This document shows positions 51,389-60,086 of a stretch of DNA of 60,086 nt, in pieces. The first letter of the stretch is position 1. Each line of letters begins with the position of its first letter. The DNA is from GCA-2862585 sp036340235. Lineage in GTDB: Bacteria > Bacteroidota > Bacteroidia > Flavobacteriales > UBA7312. The translations under genes and the position numbers were made by a program. The DNA lies in contig JAYYZE010000006.1 in assembly GCA_036340235.1 (NCBI GenBank), forward strand, positions 1-60,086. The letters run 5' to 3'. The notes beneath the pieces are model-generated. The model saw only the letters and a program-made list of their open reading frames with translations. It was not told the DNA's origin and did not search any database.

Positions 51389-54300
51389 ATGAAGCAATTA
51401 ATTTGCACCTTACCATTTGTCCTTTTCTCTACTTTATTGTTTTCACAGTTTACGTTAATCAATCAGGCCGAAAATGAAATAACTCTCACATTTCAACTCG
51501 ACGATTATAAACTATCCAACAATAAAATAGTAAGTTCAAACGGAGTTCCAATTTTAAAAGAAGGCTACCCCGAACTTTTAAAATTCAACACATCAATAAT
51601 TATTGACAATTACAAAAATACGCAGGTGGAAATAGCGAATTCTACTTACGAAATCATTGAAAATGTGGAAATTAACCCATCGAAAGGAATCATTTATAGA
51701 AACACAAACCCAAACTCTGTTCAAGTCGACAAAGCAGATGTTTACAGCTATGATGCCTTTTACCCAGCCTCTATTGTTACTTTATCAGACCCATTCAACA
51801 TTAGAAGCGTAAGAGGTCAAGTTATAAATGTGACCCCTTTTCAGTATAACCCAGTAACCAAACAGCTAAAAGTTTATACAGAAATCGACTTTGTTGTATC
51901 GCATTTTACAGAAAATGTTGAAAATGTTAATGATATACAATTAAATCTTACCAAAGACTTTGAAGAACTCATCAAATCGCATTTCATAAATTATGAACAG
52001 TCGAGCGCTCTAATGTATGAGTCACTTGAAGAAGGAGGTGAGATGCTTATCATATCTCATCCCAACTTCATTGATGCAATTAGTGATTTTTCAGACTGGA
52101 AATTATTGTCAGGAATTCAAAATGAGATAGTTGATATTATGGATATTGGTCAAAACGCAACAGACATTAAAAACTACATTGTTACATATGTTGATGAGCA
52201 TCCAAACCTCACCTATGTTCTGCTGGTAGGTGATCACGATTATGTTCCATCTTCTTCCACCTCCGCTGGTGACTCTGATAATGAGTACACTTACTTAGTT
52301 GGTGATGATCATTATCCTGATCTTTTTATCGGAAGATTTTCCGCTGAAACTACAGAACATGTCAGTACTATGGTTAACCGAACTCTAGAATATGAAAAGA
52401 CTCCCAGCGCTTCTGATACATGGGCAGCCAAGGCAGTTGGTATTGGTTCGGAAGATGGAACAGAATCTACTGACATTAACAATCCTCCAACTGGTTTTGG
52501 TGATAATGGTGAAGCCGATTGGCACCACAACATGAATATCAAACAAGATTTGCTAGCATTCACATATACTGATGTTGATGAACTTTATGAAGGAGGGCCT
52601 TATGTTGGCTCAATTGATGAAGCAGGAAATCCTAACAGCGGTGATTTAGCCAATCTTATCAATGATGGTATTGGACTAATTAACTACACTGGCCACGGCA
52701 GTGACGTTTCCTTTGCTACAACGGGTTTTGACAACAACGACATTAATAATTTGAACAACGAAGATATGCATCCTTTCATATTTTCTGTGGCTTGTGTTAA
52801 TGGGAACTTCACCTCACAAACTTGTTTTGCCGAAACTTGGCTAAGAGCTAATAATGGCGACTCAGATAGACCTACGGGAGCGGTTGCAGTAATCATGTCA
52901 ACTATTAATCAAAGTTGGAACCCACCAATGTCTGCGCAGGATGAAATGAATGATATTTTAGTAGAATCTTATCAAACCAATATAAAGCGAACATTTGGTG
53001 GTGTAACAATCAATGGTTGCATGAAGATGAATGACGACTACGGTGATGGGGGGTCCGAAATGACAGATACATGGACCATATTTGGCGACCCATCGGTAAT
53101 GTTACGAACTAAATCGGCAGAACAAATGGAAGTGAATCATGTAAACTTCACACCAATAGGTACCAATTCCATCTCAGTGTCATGCGATCAGCAGCAAGCC
53201 ACTATATGCTTAACCTCGGCAGGCGAAATTATCGCGTTGGGCTCATCCAACGGCGGACTAAACACGTTTGATGTGCCTGCTATTACTACAATGGATACCA
53301 TTTTTGTAACTATCACTGGATTTAATCAAATTCCATACATGGGCTATATTTTGCCAATGGTAGCGGAGGGTCCATGGCTAACACAGAGTAATTGGCAGCT
53401 TAATGACGCTGACGGACAAGCCGATTACAGCGAAAACTTGACAGTAAGTATTGAACTCAGTAACGTTGGTGTTGAAACAGCATTTCAGGTAAACTCCACC
53501 ATTAGTTGTGATAACTCTAGCGTGACTATTGGGGATAACGCCCATTTTTGGGGTGATATTATCAACGGAACAGCCACTCTCCAAAATGCTCTAGAACTTA
53601 CCGTTGATGATGTTATTGACGACAACGAAATGGTAACCTTTACGATGGTGTTAACAGATAACCAGAATAATAGTTGGGAGGTGGAATTTTCAATGATTCT
53701 TCATGCACCAGTAATGCAAATTGACGACATGTCATTTAACGATTCTAATGGCAATGGTAACCAAAATATCGACATGAATGAATGGTTGGAACTTCAATTT
53801 GACTATTCCAACATTGGTTCTTCAATTTCCTCTAATTCAACTATTACAGTAACCAGCGGTAGCTCATATTTAACCATCGATAATAACAGTGTTATGGTTG
53901 GCGATATTGCGTCGCAAACCAGCAACAATGTCAGTTTTGATGCCTATGTTGAGGATGATGTTCCCCTTGGTGAAATTGCCACCATAACTGTCGAACTGAC
54001 AAACGGATTTTACGCTGACACAGAAATATTTTACTTAGAACTAAATCCACCAACAGAAAGCCAAGCTGTACTTGGGTGTACCGATGCTAATGCCACCAAC
54101 CATGACCCATCTGCTAACGTTATATTTGCAAACCAAGGTGGTCCTGATTACATTAATGAACTAGGCGTTGGTGGATATCACTACAATGATAGCTATGATT
54201 TAATCTTCGATTGCCTTAAAGAGGTTACCATTGAAACTATCGATGTCTATTCTGAAAATAGCTTTACAGTTGAAATCGAAATTTTAAACAGTCAAGATAA

Positions 54301-54928
54301 TCAAGTGTTTTCAAATCAGTTCAACCTTTCTGCAGGTATTAATACGTTGCCAATCGAGTATAACCTAAGCATTGGTGCTGATTATAAAATTGGTGTTCTT
54401 GGAAATAATGAAGGTCTATACCGAAACGACAATTTAGCACCAAATACTTATCCAATTCCTGTCTTTGATGCTATAAATATCACATCAAATACATCAGACA
54501 ATGAATCCTATTACTATTATTTTTACAATTGGAAGTTGAGTACAGATTGTAAATATGATCAAACTTGGTCTTGTTTTGACGGAACTTGCTTAGATCCAAA
54601 TGATGGAACCGGGCTTTACACTTCTCTTAATGAATGCCAACAACTATGTACTAGCTCCATCCAAGAAATAGATTATACGGACCAACTTCATGTTTATCCT
54701 AATCCATCCCATGGAATAGTCAATATAGAATGGGCAACTAAAAGCAGAAAAGGGTATAGCGTTGTGTTAAGTAATTATTTGGGTGAGAAAATGATTGAAA
54801 AATCATATTCTAGTAATTCGAATGCCTTAAAAACAACTATCAACCTACAAGGCATTTCTGCTGGCATCTATCTGATAACAGTTTATTCTGACCATATGTA
54901 TTCAACTAAAAAACTCATAATAGAATAG
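51389..54928 (+). CDS. Gingipain-like C25 cysteine protease with T9SS sorting domain
   Basis: The 1179-aa protein has a Sec signal (QLICTLPFVLFSTLLFSQ), a propeptide-like region to about 225 (gingipain-type, with GVPILKEGYPELLKFNTSI), and a C25 catalytic domain around 230-575. The catalytic His is at 436 in INYTGHGSD and Cys at 469 in FSVACVNG, with LLVGDHDYVPS and FIGRFSAET before. Beta-sandwich domains follow, then a GCTDANATNHDPSAN motif at 896, a Cys-rich segment near 1050-1090 (WSCFDGTCLDPNDG) and a T9SS domain (YPNPSHGIVN) at the end. It is probably a secreted protease that could degrade proteins outside the cell or act in T9SS cargo processing, as PorU does; its domains fit a cargo better. 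Confidence 0.9.
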   Translation: MKQLICTLPFVLFSTLLFSQFTLINQAENEITLTFQLDDYKLSNNKIVSSNGVPILKEGYPELLKFNTSIIIDNYKNTQVEIANSTYEIIENVEINPSKGIIYRNTNPNSVQVDKADVYSYDAFYPASIVTLSDPFNIRSVRGQVINVTPFQYNPVTKQLKVYTEIDFVVSHFTENVENVNDIQLNLTKDFEELIKSHFINYEQSSALMYESLEEGGEMLIISHPNFIDAISDFSDWKLLSGIQNEIVDIMDIGQNATDIKNYIVTYVDEHPNLTYVLLVGDHDYVPSSSTSAGDSDNEYTYLVGDDHYPDLFIGRFSAETTEHVSTMVNRTLEYEKTPSASDTWAAKAVGIGSEDGTESTDINNPPTGFGDNGEADWHHNMNIKQDLLAFTYTDVDELYEGGPYVGSIDEAGNPNSGDLANLINDGIGLINYTGHGSDVSFATTGFDNNDINNLNNEDMHPFIFSVACVNGNFTSQTCFAETWLRANNGDSDRPTGAVAVIMSTINQSWNPPMSAQDEMNDILVESYQTNIKRTFGGVTINGCMKMNDDYGDGGSEMTDTWTIFGDPSVMLRTKSAEQMEVNHVNFTPIGTNSISVSCDQQQATICLTSAGEIIALGSSNGGLNTFDVPAITTMDTIFVTITGFNQIPYMGYILPMVAEGPWLTQSNWQLNDADGQADYSENLTVSIELSNVGVETAFQVNSTISCDNSSVTIGDNAHFWGDIINGTATLQNALELTVDDVIDDNEMVTFTMVLTDNQNNSWEVEFSMILHAPVMQIDDMSFNDSNGNGNQNIDMNEWLELQFDYSNIGSSISSNSTITVTSGSSYLTIDNNSVMVGDIASQTSNNVSFDAYVEDDVPLGEIATITVELTNGFYADTEIFYLELNPPTESQAVLGCTDANATNHDPSANVIFANQGGPDYINELGVGGYHYNDSYDLIFDCLKEVTIETIDVYSENSFTVEIEILNSQDNQVFSNQFNLSAGINTLPIEYNLSIGADYKIGVLGNNEGLYRNDNLAPNTYPIPVFDAINITSNTSDNESYYYYFYNWKLSTDCKYDQTWSCFDGTCLDPNDGTGLYTSLNECQQLCTSSIQEIDYTDQLHVYPNPSHGIVNIEWATKSRKGYSVVLSNYLGEKMIEKSYSSNSNALKTTINLQGISAGIYLITVYSDHMYSTKKLIIE

Positions 54929-54985
54929 CTGATTATTCAGTATTTAACAACTCACTATATAAACTGTATGGCTATACATGGACGA

Positions 54986-55819
54986 TTATATAATCTGTTT
55001 TATGTCGTTAAGTAACATATATTGCTCTTGAGTTAGGTTGTCGAAAACAACTCCTTCTAGCATAATTTTTTTCCGTTCTTTGTCGATATTCCAAGAGTTA
55101 CTTTCCAAGTTACTTTTGTATTCGTACTCAATAGATTCAAGCATATATCTAATAGCGTTTAACCTAGCGGTTAGTTTATTGTTTGAGTTAATAACAATCC
55201 AAGGACTGTGCTTTGTTGATGTTTTATCAAACATTTTACTCTTGTAAAAAGTGTACAGATCCCATTTCTTGAGGGATAACACGTCGTTTTTGGATAGTTT
55301 CCAGTATTTCAAAAGATGATTTCTTCTAATGTGGAAACGCTTTAGCTGTGTTTTTTTATCAACAGATAAATAAAACTTAATAAGAATTAAACCACTCTTA
55401 ATAAGTCTTTTTTCCCATTTGTTGATTTTAGACATAAAGTATTGGTACTGTGACTCAGTACAGTAACCCATGGTCGGTTGAATCATAGCTCTCGAGTACC
55501 AAGATCTGTCAAAAAACACAATTTCTCCATCTTTGGGAAGTTGTATCTCGAAAGTCTTAAACCAGTTTTTGTTTTGTTTTTTGGTAGGTGAGCCAATTTC
55601 CACAATTCTGTGGTGTTTGCTCATTAAATTTTCTACTATTCGTTTAATGGCTGAACCTTTTCCAGCTGCATCTCTTCCTTCAAAGACAATAGCAATACGC
55701 TTATTGTATTTTAGTACCCATTCTTGGAGTTTTAAAAGTTCTACTTGAAGTCTAAACTTTTCTTGTTGATATTGAGCATCTGTTATATTCTGAAAAGCAT
55801 TATAATATTTTATACTCAT
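54986..55819 (-). CDS. Polyphosphate kinase 2 family protein
   Basis: PPK2 enzymes transfer phosphate between polyphosphate and nucleotides. The 277-aa protein has Walker A in FEGRDAAGKGSAIKRI and Walker B in EIVFFDRSWYSRAMIQP, as well as the lid region RRNHLLKYWKLSKNDVLSLKKWDLY. The motif usually reads DRSWYNRA; here Ser replaces Asn. Whether it prefers NDP or NMP acceptors cannot be read from this. It is 14 bp downstream of a Nudix gene and convergent with the C25 protease gene. Confidence 0.93.
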   Translation of the reverse strand: MSIKYYNAFQNITDAQYQQEKFRLQVELLKLQEWVLKYNKRIAIVFEGRDAAGKGSAIKRIVENLMSKHHRIVEIGSPTKKQNKNWFKTFEIQLPKDGEIVFFDRSWYSRAMIQPTMGYCTESQYQYFMSKINKWEKRLIKSGLILIKFYLSVDKKTQLKRFHIRRNHLLKYWKLSKNDVLSLKKWDLYTFYKSKMFDKTSTKHSPWIVINSNNKLTARLNAIRYMLESIEYEYKSNLESNSWNIDKERKKIMLEGVVFDNLTQEQYMLLNDIKQII

Positions 55820-55833
55820 GGTCGAATTAAGAT

Positions 55834-56268
55834 TTAATTAAAATCAAAGGCAGTAATTACTTCGCTGACATATTTTCTTGAGTTTTTTAAAAAGAGTGGT
55901 AAGTTTTCAAATGAAACCCATATTGCATCTTGAATTGATTCACTTTGATCAGGGAATAAAGTCATATCATTGCCATAGTATTTCATTAAAAACCAATTGG
56001 CTTTTTTATGATGTTTTTTTCCGTTTTTTTTAGAAAAGTAGTCCGTTGATGTAATTGGTTTTATAAGCTTTAAATATCTTTCATCAATTCCAGTTTCTTC
56101 CACGACTTCCCTTATAGCAGCGTTTTCTAAAGTTTCCAAAAAATCTAATTTCCCTTTTGGAAGATCCCAAAGGTTCTTTTTTTTGATAAGTAAAATTTCG
56201 TTTTTAATATTAAAAACTAATCCGCCAGCTGTAATTTTTTTAATAGAATTAGGGTTTTCTGTAAACAC
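55834..56268 (-). CDS. Nudix hydrolase
   Basis: The 144-aa protein has an exact Nudix box, GKLDFLETLENAAIREVVEE followed by TGI (GX5EX7REUXEEXGU), from about residue 39 to 61. Nudix enzymes cleave nucleoside diphosphates linked to another group; the substrate cannot be predicted. It heads a two-gene minus-strand unit with PPK2, suggesting a shared link to nucleotide or polyphosphate metabolism, which is inference. Confidence 0.93.
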   Translation of the reverse strand: MFTENPNSIKKITAGGLVFNIKNEILLIKKKNLWDLPKGKLDFLETLENAAIREVVEETGIDERYLKLIKPITSTDYFSKKNGKKHHKKANWFLMKYYGNDMTLFPDQSESIQDAIWVSFENLPLFLKNSRKYVSEVITAFDFN

Positions 56269-56574
56269 TCATTAAAAATGAAAAAATAAACCTGTAAACT
56301 TAATGAACAACTAATTTAGTTTTTAACATATAGTTGCTAATATCAATATACATGTTATTTAAATAAACTTCATTGCAAAAATGATTGAATCTATTAATAA
56401 AAGTAAAAAATAGTTTTTTAAAATAAATTGTGTGATAGAAACATTAAGTTATGGTTTATAATTGTCAACTGTTTGCCTATTTTATGGTTTTGACTTTTAA
56501 TACCATATAATTTGTTTGATAATAGTTTAAAATTCGTGATATTTGATGCATTGAAATAAACCAATATTGTATTA
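56269..56574. other. AT-rich intergenic region between divergent genes
   Basis: This 306-bp stretch has no credible gene. It contains the promoter of the lamin-tail gene near its right end. A good minus-strand promoter for the Nudix gene was not found; TAAGTTTA on the minus strand (56302-56295) is only a near match. Confidence 0.6.
56515..56545 (+). promoter_or_regulatory. Promoter of the first lamin-tail gene
   Basis: TTTG (56515-56518), a 19-bp spacer and GATATTTG (56538-56545) fit the TTTG/TAnnTTTG pattern with one mismatch. The leader to the ATG at 56575 would be about 25 nt. Confidence 0.6.
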
Positions 56575-57387
56575 ATGAAATATTACCTATTCGCAATCAC
56601 TTTTTTTGTCTGTTGTAAACTAGAAGCACAAATTGTTTTTTCTGAAATTATGTATAATGATCCAGGCGGTGGTGTTGATAGTCTAGAGTTTGTTGAGTTT
56701 TATAATTACTCTAATCAACCCATTGATTTGACTAATTATTCTATTTCTGATGGAGTGTCATTTACATTTCCTCAATATACACTTGCATCGGAATCTTATG
56801 TAGTTGTTTGTAAGTTTCCTCAAACCTTAAAAAACGTATTTAACCTTTCGGATACTGATGTTTTTGGTTGGTCAGACACCGGATCAGTCTCGTTAAATAA
56901 CAATGGAGAAATTTTACAATTGTCTGATGCTAACGGTCAAATTGTTGATGAAGTAGAATATTTTCCAACCGACGAATGGCATCAACAAGAAGTGGATGGA
57001 TTTGGCCACTCATTAGAGTTTTGTGATTACACACTAGATAATAACATTGGCTCCCACTGGTTTGCTTCTTCTGAAATTGGAGATTTTACATATAATGGTC
57101 CAGATATCTCAAACACAAATCAGACATTAAGCTTCTATGTCTACGCTACACCAAAGACAGGATGTTTTCAGACCTCCGATATTTTTGAAAAAAACAACCC
57201 TTACGTTTTTTATCCAAATCCATTTAAAGACGAGTTAACAGTACCTCAAAACTCGGCAATTTATTCACTTAATGGTCAATTGATAATTAGTGAAACTTTT
57301 CAACAAAAAATGGACACCTCAGACTTGATGGCAGGCGTTTACATGTTAAAAATAAACAACAGATTTTTCAAAGTTGTTAAATTTTAA
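56575..57387 (+). CDS. Secreted lamin-tail domain protein with T9SS sorting domain
   Basis: The 270-aa product has a Sec signal (YYLFAITFFVCCKLEAQ) and a lamin-tail domain from about 20 to 130: IVFSEIMYNDPGGGVDSLEF, LTNYSISDGVSFTFPQYTLA, VDEVEYFPTDEW. A short T9SS domain follows from about 210 (VFYPNPFKDELTV, IYSLNGQLIISET, LMAGVYMLKINN). Lamin-tail domains in bacteria are secreted beta-sandwich modules, often beside nucleases or adhesins, with no settled role. It closely resembles the two modules in the next gene, so the two are probably related by duplication. Confidence 0.85.
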   Translation: MKYYLFAITFFVCCKLEAQIVFSEIMYNDPGGGVDSLEFVEFYNYSNQPIDLTNYSISDGVSFTFPQYTLASESYVVVCKFPQTLKNVFNLSDTDVFGWSDTGSVSLNNNGEILQLSDANGQIVDEVEYFPTDEWHQQEVDGFGHSLEFCDYTLDNNIGSHWFASSEIGDFTYNGPDISNTNQTLSFYVYATPKTGCFQTSDIFEKNNPYVFYPNPFKDELTVPQNSAIYSLNGQLIISETFQQKMDTSDLMAGVYMLKINNRFFKVVKF

Positions 57388-57463
57388 TATTAGTTTTTTT
57401 GTTTAGTTTACATAAATTTAATGTATTTTGAAATTACTTTACAATTATATAACTAAGTTGTAA

Positions 57464-57493
57464 TTGTACGTTCAATTTATAATTAGATTTTTG
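57464..57493 (+). promoter_or_regulatory. Candidate promoter of the second lamin-tail gene
   Basis: TTG (57464-57466), 19 bp, then GATTTTTG (57486-57493), matching TAnnTTTG except for the first base, as in the preceding gene. The leader to the ATG at 57523 would be about 25 nt. Confidence 0.45.
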
Positions 57494-57522
57494 CTAACCT
57501 ATACAACCTTTAACAAATCATT

Positions 57523-60086
57523 ATGAAACATTTTTTATTAATTGCGTTTGTATTCGTCTTTACGACGATAAACGCCCAAATTCCTTTGTTAACACAAGGG
57601 TTCGAAGAAGATGCTGGTAATTGGGCATACTCCAGTTATCCCGCATTTTACGATTTTTCTCAAAACAGTGACGTATTTGCAATATTAAACACTCCTTTCT
57701 TAAGTATGAGCGCCACTGAAGGTACGTCCTATTTAGCCTTCCAAGATCTTGAAAACCCTAATGGTAATCCACCATTAATTGGAAACTACTATCACTACAT
57801 TACGATGATGAGCACCCCAATACCTCAGCCATCACCGTCTGATTTAAAATTGTCTTTCAATTACTTAGTACATGAATTTGACGGTCCTGATTTCATGGCC
57901 TATGAGTTACAATTTGACAACGATACAACCTGGCATAGTAACTGGGATTCAAGTATTGATACAAGTTATGAATATTCTGCTTTTTTATCTAAAAATACAA
58001 ATGATCAATGGGTAAATTTTGTAATCGACTTACCAGATACAATTACCTACCTAAGATTTAGAATAGGAGCAACTCAAGAAGGTGAAAATGATTGGGCAGG
58101 TCTCGACGATATTCAGTTGTTTTATGATGAGGGAGATTTTATTTCGCCCAGTCTTCAATCCGCTACAGTTGACAACGATCAAACAATTATTCTTACTTTC
58201 TCTGAAGAAATTCAAAGTGCTAATGTCAGTATTGAAGGTTACACAATTGACAGTACGTATTTTGGTAATGGATCTGATCAGTTGGTAGTGGTGTTAGCTT
58301 CATCACTCACAGACGGCGACTATTTTAATGTAAATGTTAATGAAGTAGTAGATTTTGCTGGTAACGTTGGTTCAGACGTTTCTAATGATTTAGTACACAA
58401 TGATTTTATTGGAATACTTGAGATAACTGAAATCAATTATAATGATCCCGGAATTTATGACAACCTTGAGTTTTTTGAAGTGTACAATAACGGTTCTGAA
58501 ACTTACCCACTTGGTGGATTAGAATTCAGTGATGGTGTTGCATTCAGTTTTCCAGAGTATGACCTACAGGCTGGTCAATTTGTCGTAATTGCTAAATCCG
58601 CTTTTTTCTTTAACGATGCATGTGGCGCGCTTCCATACGGTTGTGGATTTCAAAGCTATTTTGGATTTGCTCCTGATTTTGAATACAATACGGGAGGTTT
58701 GTTAAATGATGGTGAAACTCTTCAATGTGTAAATACAGTTGGTGATACCATTATATCTGTTGATTACGATAATAATAACGGATGGCCTTCTGAGGCTGAT
58801 GGTGATGGTTACTCAATTAGTCTTTGTGATCCCTCAAGTGACCCCAATGATCCTACAAATTGGTCTTTGTCTCCTTCTGTAACAAATGCAGTTGATGCCT
58901 CTGATTCTACTCTGAGTGCTCTTGGAATGACTGGTTACCCGCAGTTTTACGCAAATCCTGGAGAAGCTTGTCCTGTTGGAGATATTGTGCCCCCAGCTCT
59001 TGTTTCAATAACTGCGTTTGACGCCGAACAAGTAACCTTAGTGTTCACAGAGCCTATCAACCTTGCTGGAAATTACGATGGATTACTTGTTGGTTCATCA
59101 ATAATAAGCAATGATACAGTCGTTCTTAATCTGTCATCTTCTTTGATTTCTGGTGTTGAAAATCAAATTACTATTTCAGCAACTGAAGATTTCAGTGGTA
59201 ATGTTATTGATCAAACATCTGTTTCATTTTTCTTTAATAACAGCCAACCTAATCTAGTTATCACTGAGATCATGTATAACGATCCGGGTTACTATGACAA
59301 TCTAGAATTTATTGAAGTTATAAATAATGGAGAATCTGACGCCAATCTCGGTGGATTAGTATTCAATGAGGGATTTGACTTTACTTTCCCTGAGGCAACT
59401 CTTGCTCCAGGTGATCGAATGATTTTATCAAAAATAGCTTACACCGGTTCTAGCGGTGGTTGTGATACTATTGCATATGGTTGCGGATTTCAAGGATTTT
59501 TTGGTATAGCACCCAACTTTGAATATAGCTCAGGCAGTTTGTCTAATAATGGAGAACTATTACAATGTGTTAACACAGTTGGTGACACTATAATATTGGT
59601 TGACTATGACGATAACAACGGTTGGCCAGTTGAAGCCGACGGAAGTGGTAATTCAATTCAATTCTGTGACTTATCGGCAGATAATAATGACGCCAACAAT
59701 TGGTCATTATCCTCAATCTCAGTCGGATTTTACACAGGAACCTATTATTCGGATGTAGAAACTGAAATTTTTGCTAGTCCATTGGCTGACGGATGTCTTT
59801 ATGGATGTACAGACACATTAGCTACTAATTATAATTCCGAGGCGAACGTAGATGATTCTTCATGTACTTTTCCAGAAGTTGTCGAAGGATGTACTGATAC
59901 GTTGGCTACTAATTACAATGCCAATGCTACTCAAGACGATGGTTTATGCGAATACCCGATGCCAACTTATTCTCTTACAGTTTCTGTTGATATGAGTATT
60001 GAAGGCTTCACAGTTGGTGACGGTTCAACATTGGACGAACTGGATGGTTCATCCATGGCCATCAGATTAAATGGTGGCTCTTTGGC
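57523..60086 (+). CDS. Large secreted protein with two lamin-tail modules (3' truncated by window edge)
   Basis: The frame is open from 57523 to the last base (at least 854 codons) and continues beyond the window. It has a Sec signal (FLLIAFVFVFTTINAQ), a beta-rich region to about 200, and two copies of a unit of about 280 residues: a Big-like linker (SPSLQSATVDNDQTIILTFS; PPALVSITAFDAEQVTLVF) and a lamin-tail module starting ITEINYNDPG (about 300) and ITEIMYNDPG (about 579). Two short GCTDTLATNYN repeats lie at 761 and 789. A T9SS domain is expected past the edge. Function unknown. Confidence 0.85.
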   Translation, partial: MKHFLLIAFVFVFTTINAQIPLLTQGFEEDAGNWAYSSYPAFYDFSQNSDVFAILNTPFLSMSATEGTSYLAFQDLENPNGNPPLIGNYYHYITMMSTPIPQPSPSDLKLSFNYLVHEFDGPDFMAYELQFDNDTTWHSNWDSSIDTSYEYSAFLSKNTNDQWVNFVIDLPDTITYLRFRIGATQEGENDWAGLDDIQLFYDEGDFISPSLQSATVDNDQTIILTFSEEIQSANVSIEGYTIDSTYFGNGSDQLVVVLASSLTDGDYFNVNVNEVVDFAGNVGSDVSNDLVHNDFIGILEITEINYNDPGIYDNLEFFEVYNNGSETYPLGGLEFSDGVAFSFPEYDLQAGQFVVIAKSAFFFNDACGALPYGCGFQSYFGFAPDFEYNTGGLLNDGETLQCVNTVGDTIISVDYDNNNGWPSEADGDGYSISLCDPSSDPNDPTNWSLSPSVTNAVDASDSTLSALGMTGYPQFYANPGEACPVGDIVPPALVSITAFDAEQVTLVFTEPINLAGNYDGLLVGSSIISNDTVVLNLSSSLISGVENQITISATEDFSGNVIDQTSVSFFFNNSQPNLVITEIMYNDPGYYDNLEFIEVINNGESDANLGGLVFNEGFDFTFPEATLAPGDRMILSKIAYTGSSGGCDTIAYGCGFQGFFGIAPNFEYSSGSLSNNGELLQCVNTVGDTIILVDYDDNNGWPVEADGSGNSIQFCDLSADNNDANNWSLSSISVGFYTGTYYSDVETEIFASPLADGCLYGCTDTLATNYNSEANVDDSSCTFPEVVEGCTDTLATNYNANATQDDGLCEYPMPTYSLTVSVDMSIEGFTVGDGSTLDELDGSSMAIRLNGGSL

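Noticed and set aside
54984..54995. Palindrome GATTATATAATC at the PPK2 stop as a terminator or operator
   Set aside because: It is short, AT-only at the core, lacks a T run and could be chance in AT-rich DNA.
58082..58288. Plus-strand 68-aa frame
   Set aside because: It is a shadow inside the long lamin-tail frame that runs open from 57523 to the window edge.
1..60086. CRISPR arrays, insertion sequences, prophage or toxin-antitoxin modules
   Set aside because: No regularly spaced repeats, transposase, integrase or recognisable toxin-antitoxin pair was seen on either strand.

Overview
The window looks like chromosome from a low-GC, probably marine member of the Bacteroidota, most likely order Flavobacteriales. 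Four things point there. Promoters match the Bacteroidota pattern TTTG-N19/20-TAnnTTTG. Almost no gene has a Shine-Dalgarno sequence. Several large exported proteins end in type IX secretion (T9SS) sorting domains with YPNP motifs. fusA runs directly into rpsJ with no tuf gene. No IS element, CRISPR array, rRNA operon or phage gene was seen.

Layout. 1-276 is the tail of a T9SS-exported protein, closed by a strong terminator. 434-18163 is one continuous run of 33 plus-strand genes, rpsL-rpsG-fusA followed by the S10, spc and alpha ribosomal clusters with secY, map, infA and rpoA, ending in rplQ and a terminator. 18235-23772 holds central metabolism: carA, eno, gltA and a UbiD-family decarboxylase. 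23807-28550 is a minus-strand block: a small membrane protein, then the tight operon ung, L,D-transpeptidase, rmuC, rlmB, DEAD-box helicase. 28631-29937 is a divergent plus-strand operon of a 41-aa lipoprotein, ytxJ and lipA. A large beta-propeller-like T9SS protein and gap follow.

33763-45071 is an eleven-gene minus-strand cluster, hemH-hemA-hemC-hemD-hemE-hemF-hemB-hemL-gatB-thioredoxin lipoprotein-lpxH. It encodes heme synthesis from glutamyl-tRNA to heme except protoporphyrinogen oxidase. On the plus strand come an exported redoxin, a tRNA-Val(GAC) only 9 nt behind it, and a terminator. A non-coding or decayed stretch of about 420 bp follows.

The right end (46443-60086) is the accessory part. 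It has a DUF1800/DUF1501 pair in which DUF1501 carries both a Tat-like signal and a T9SS tail, a photolyase with a TTG start, a 1179-aa gingipain-like C25 protease, a minus-strand PPK2-Nudix pair, and two neighbouring secreted proteins with lamin-tail domains, the second cut by the window edge.

The left two thirds is housekeeping and well explained. The less understood material is the cell-surface gene set at the right end, the small lipoprotein-YtxJ-LipA operon, and promoters placed so close to start codons that leaderless mRNAs are predicted. I found no clear undescribed defence or mobile system.
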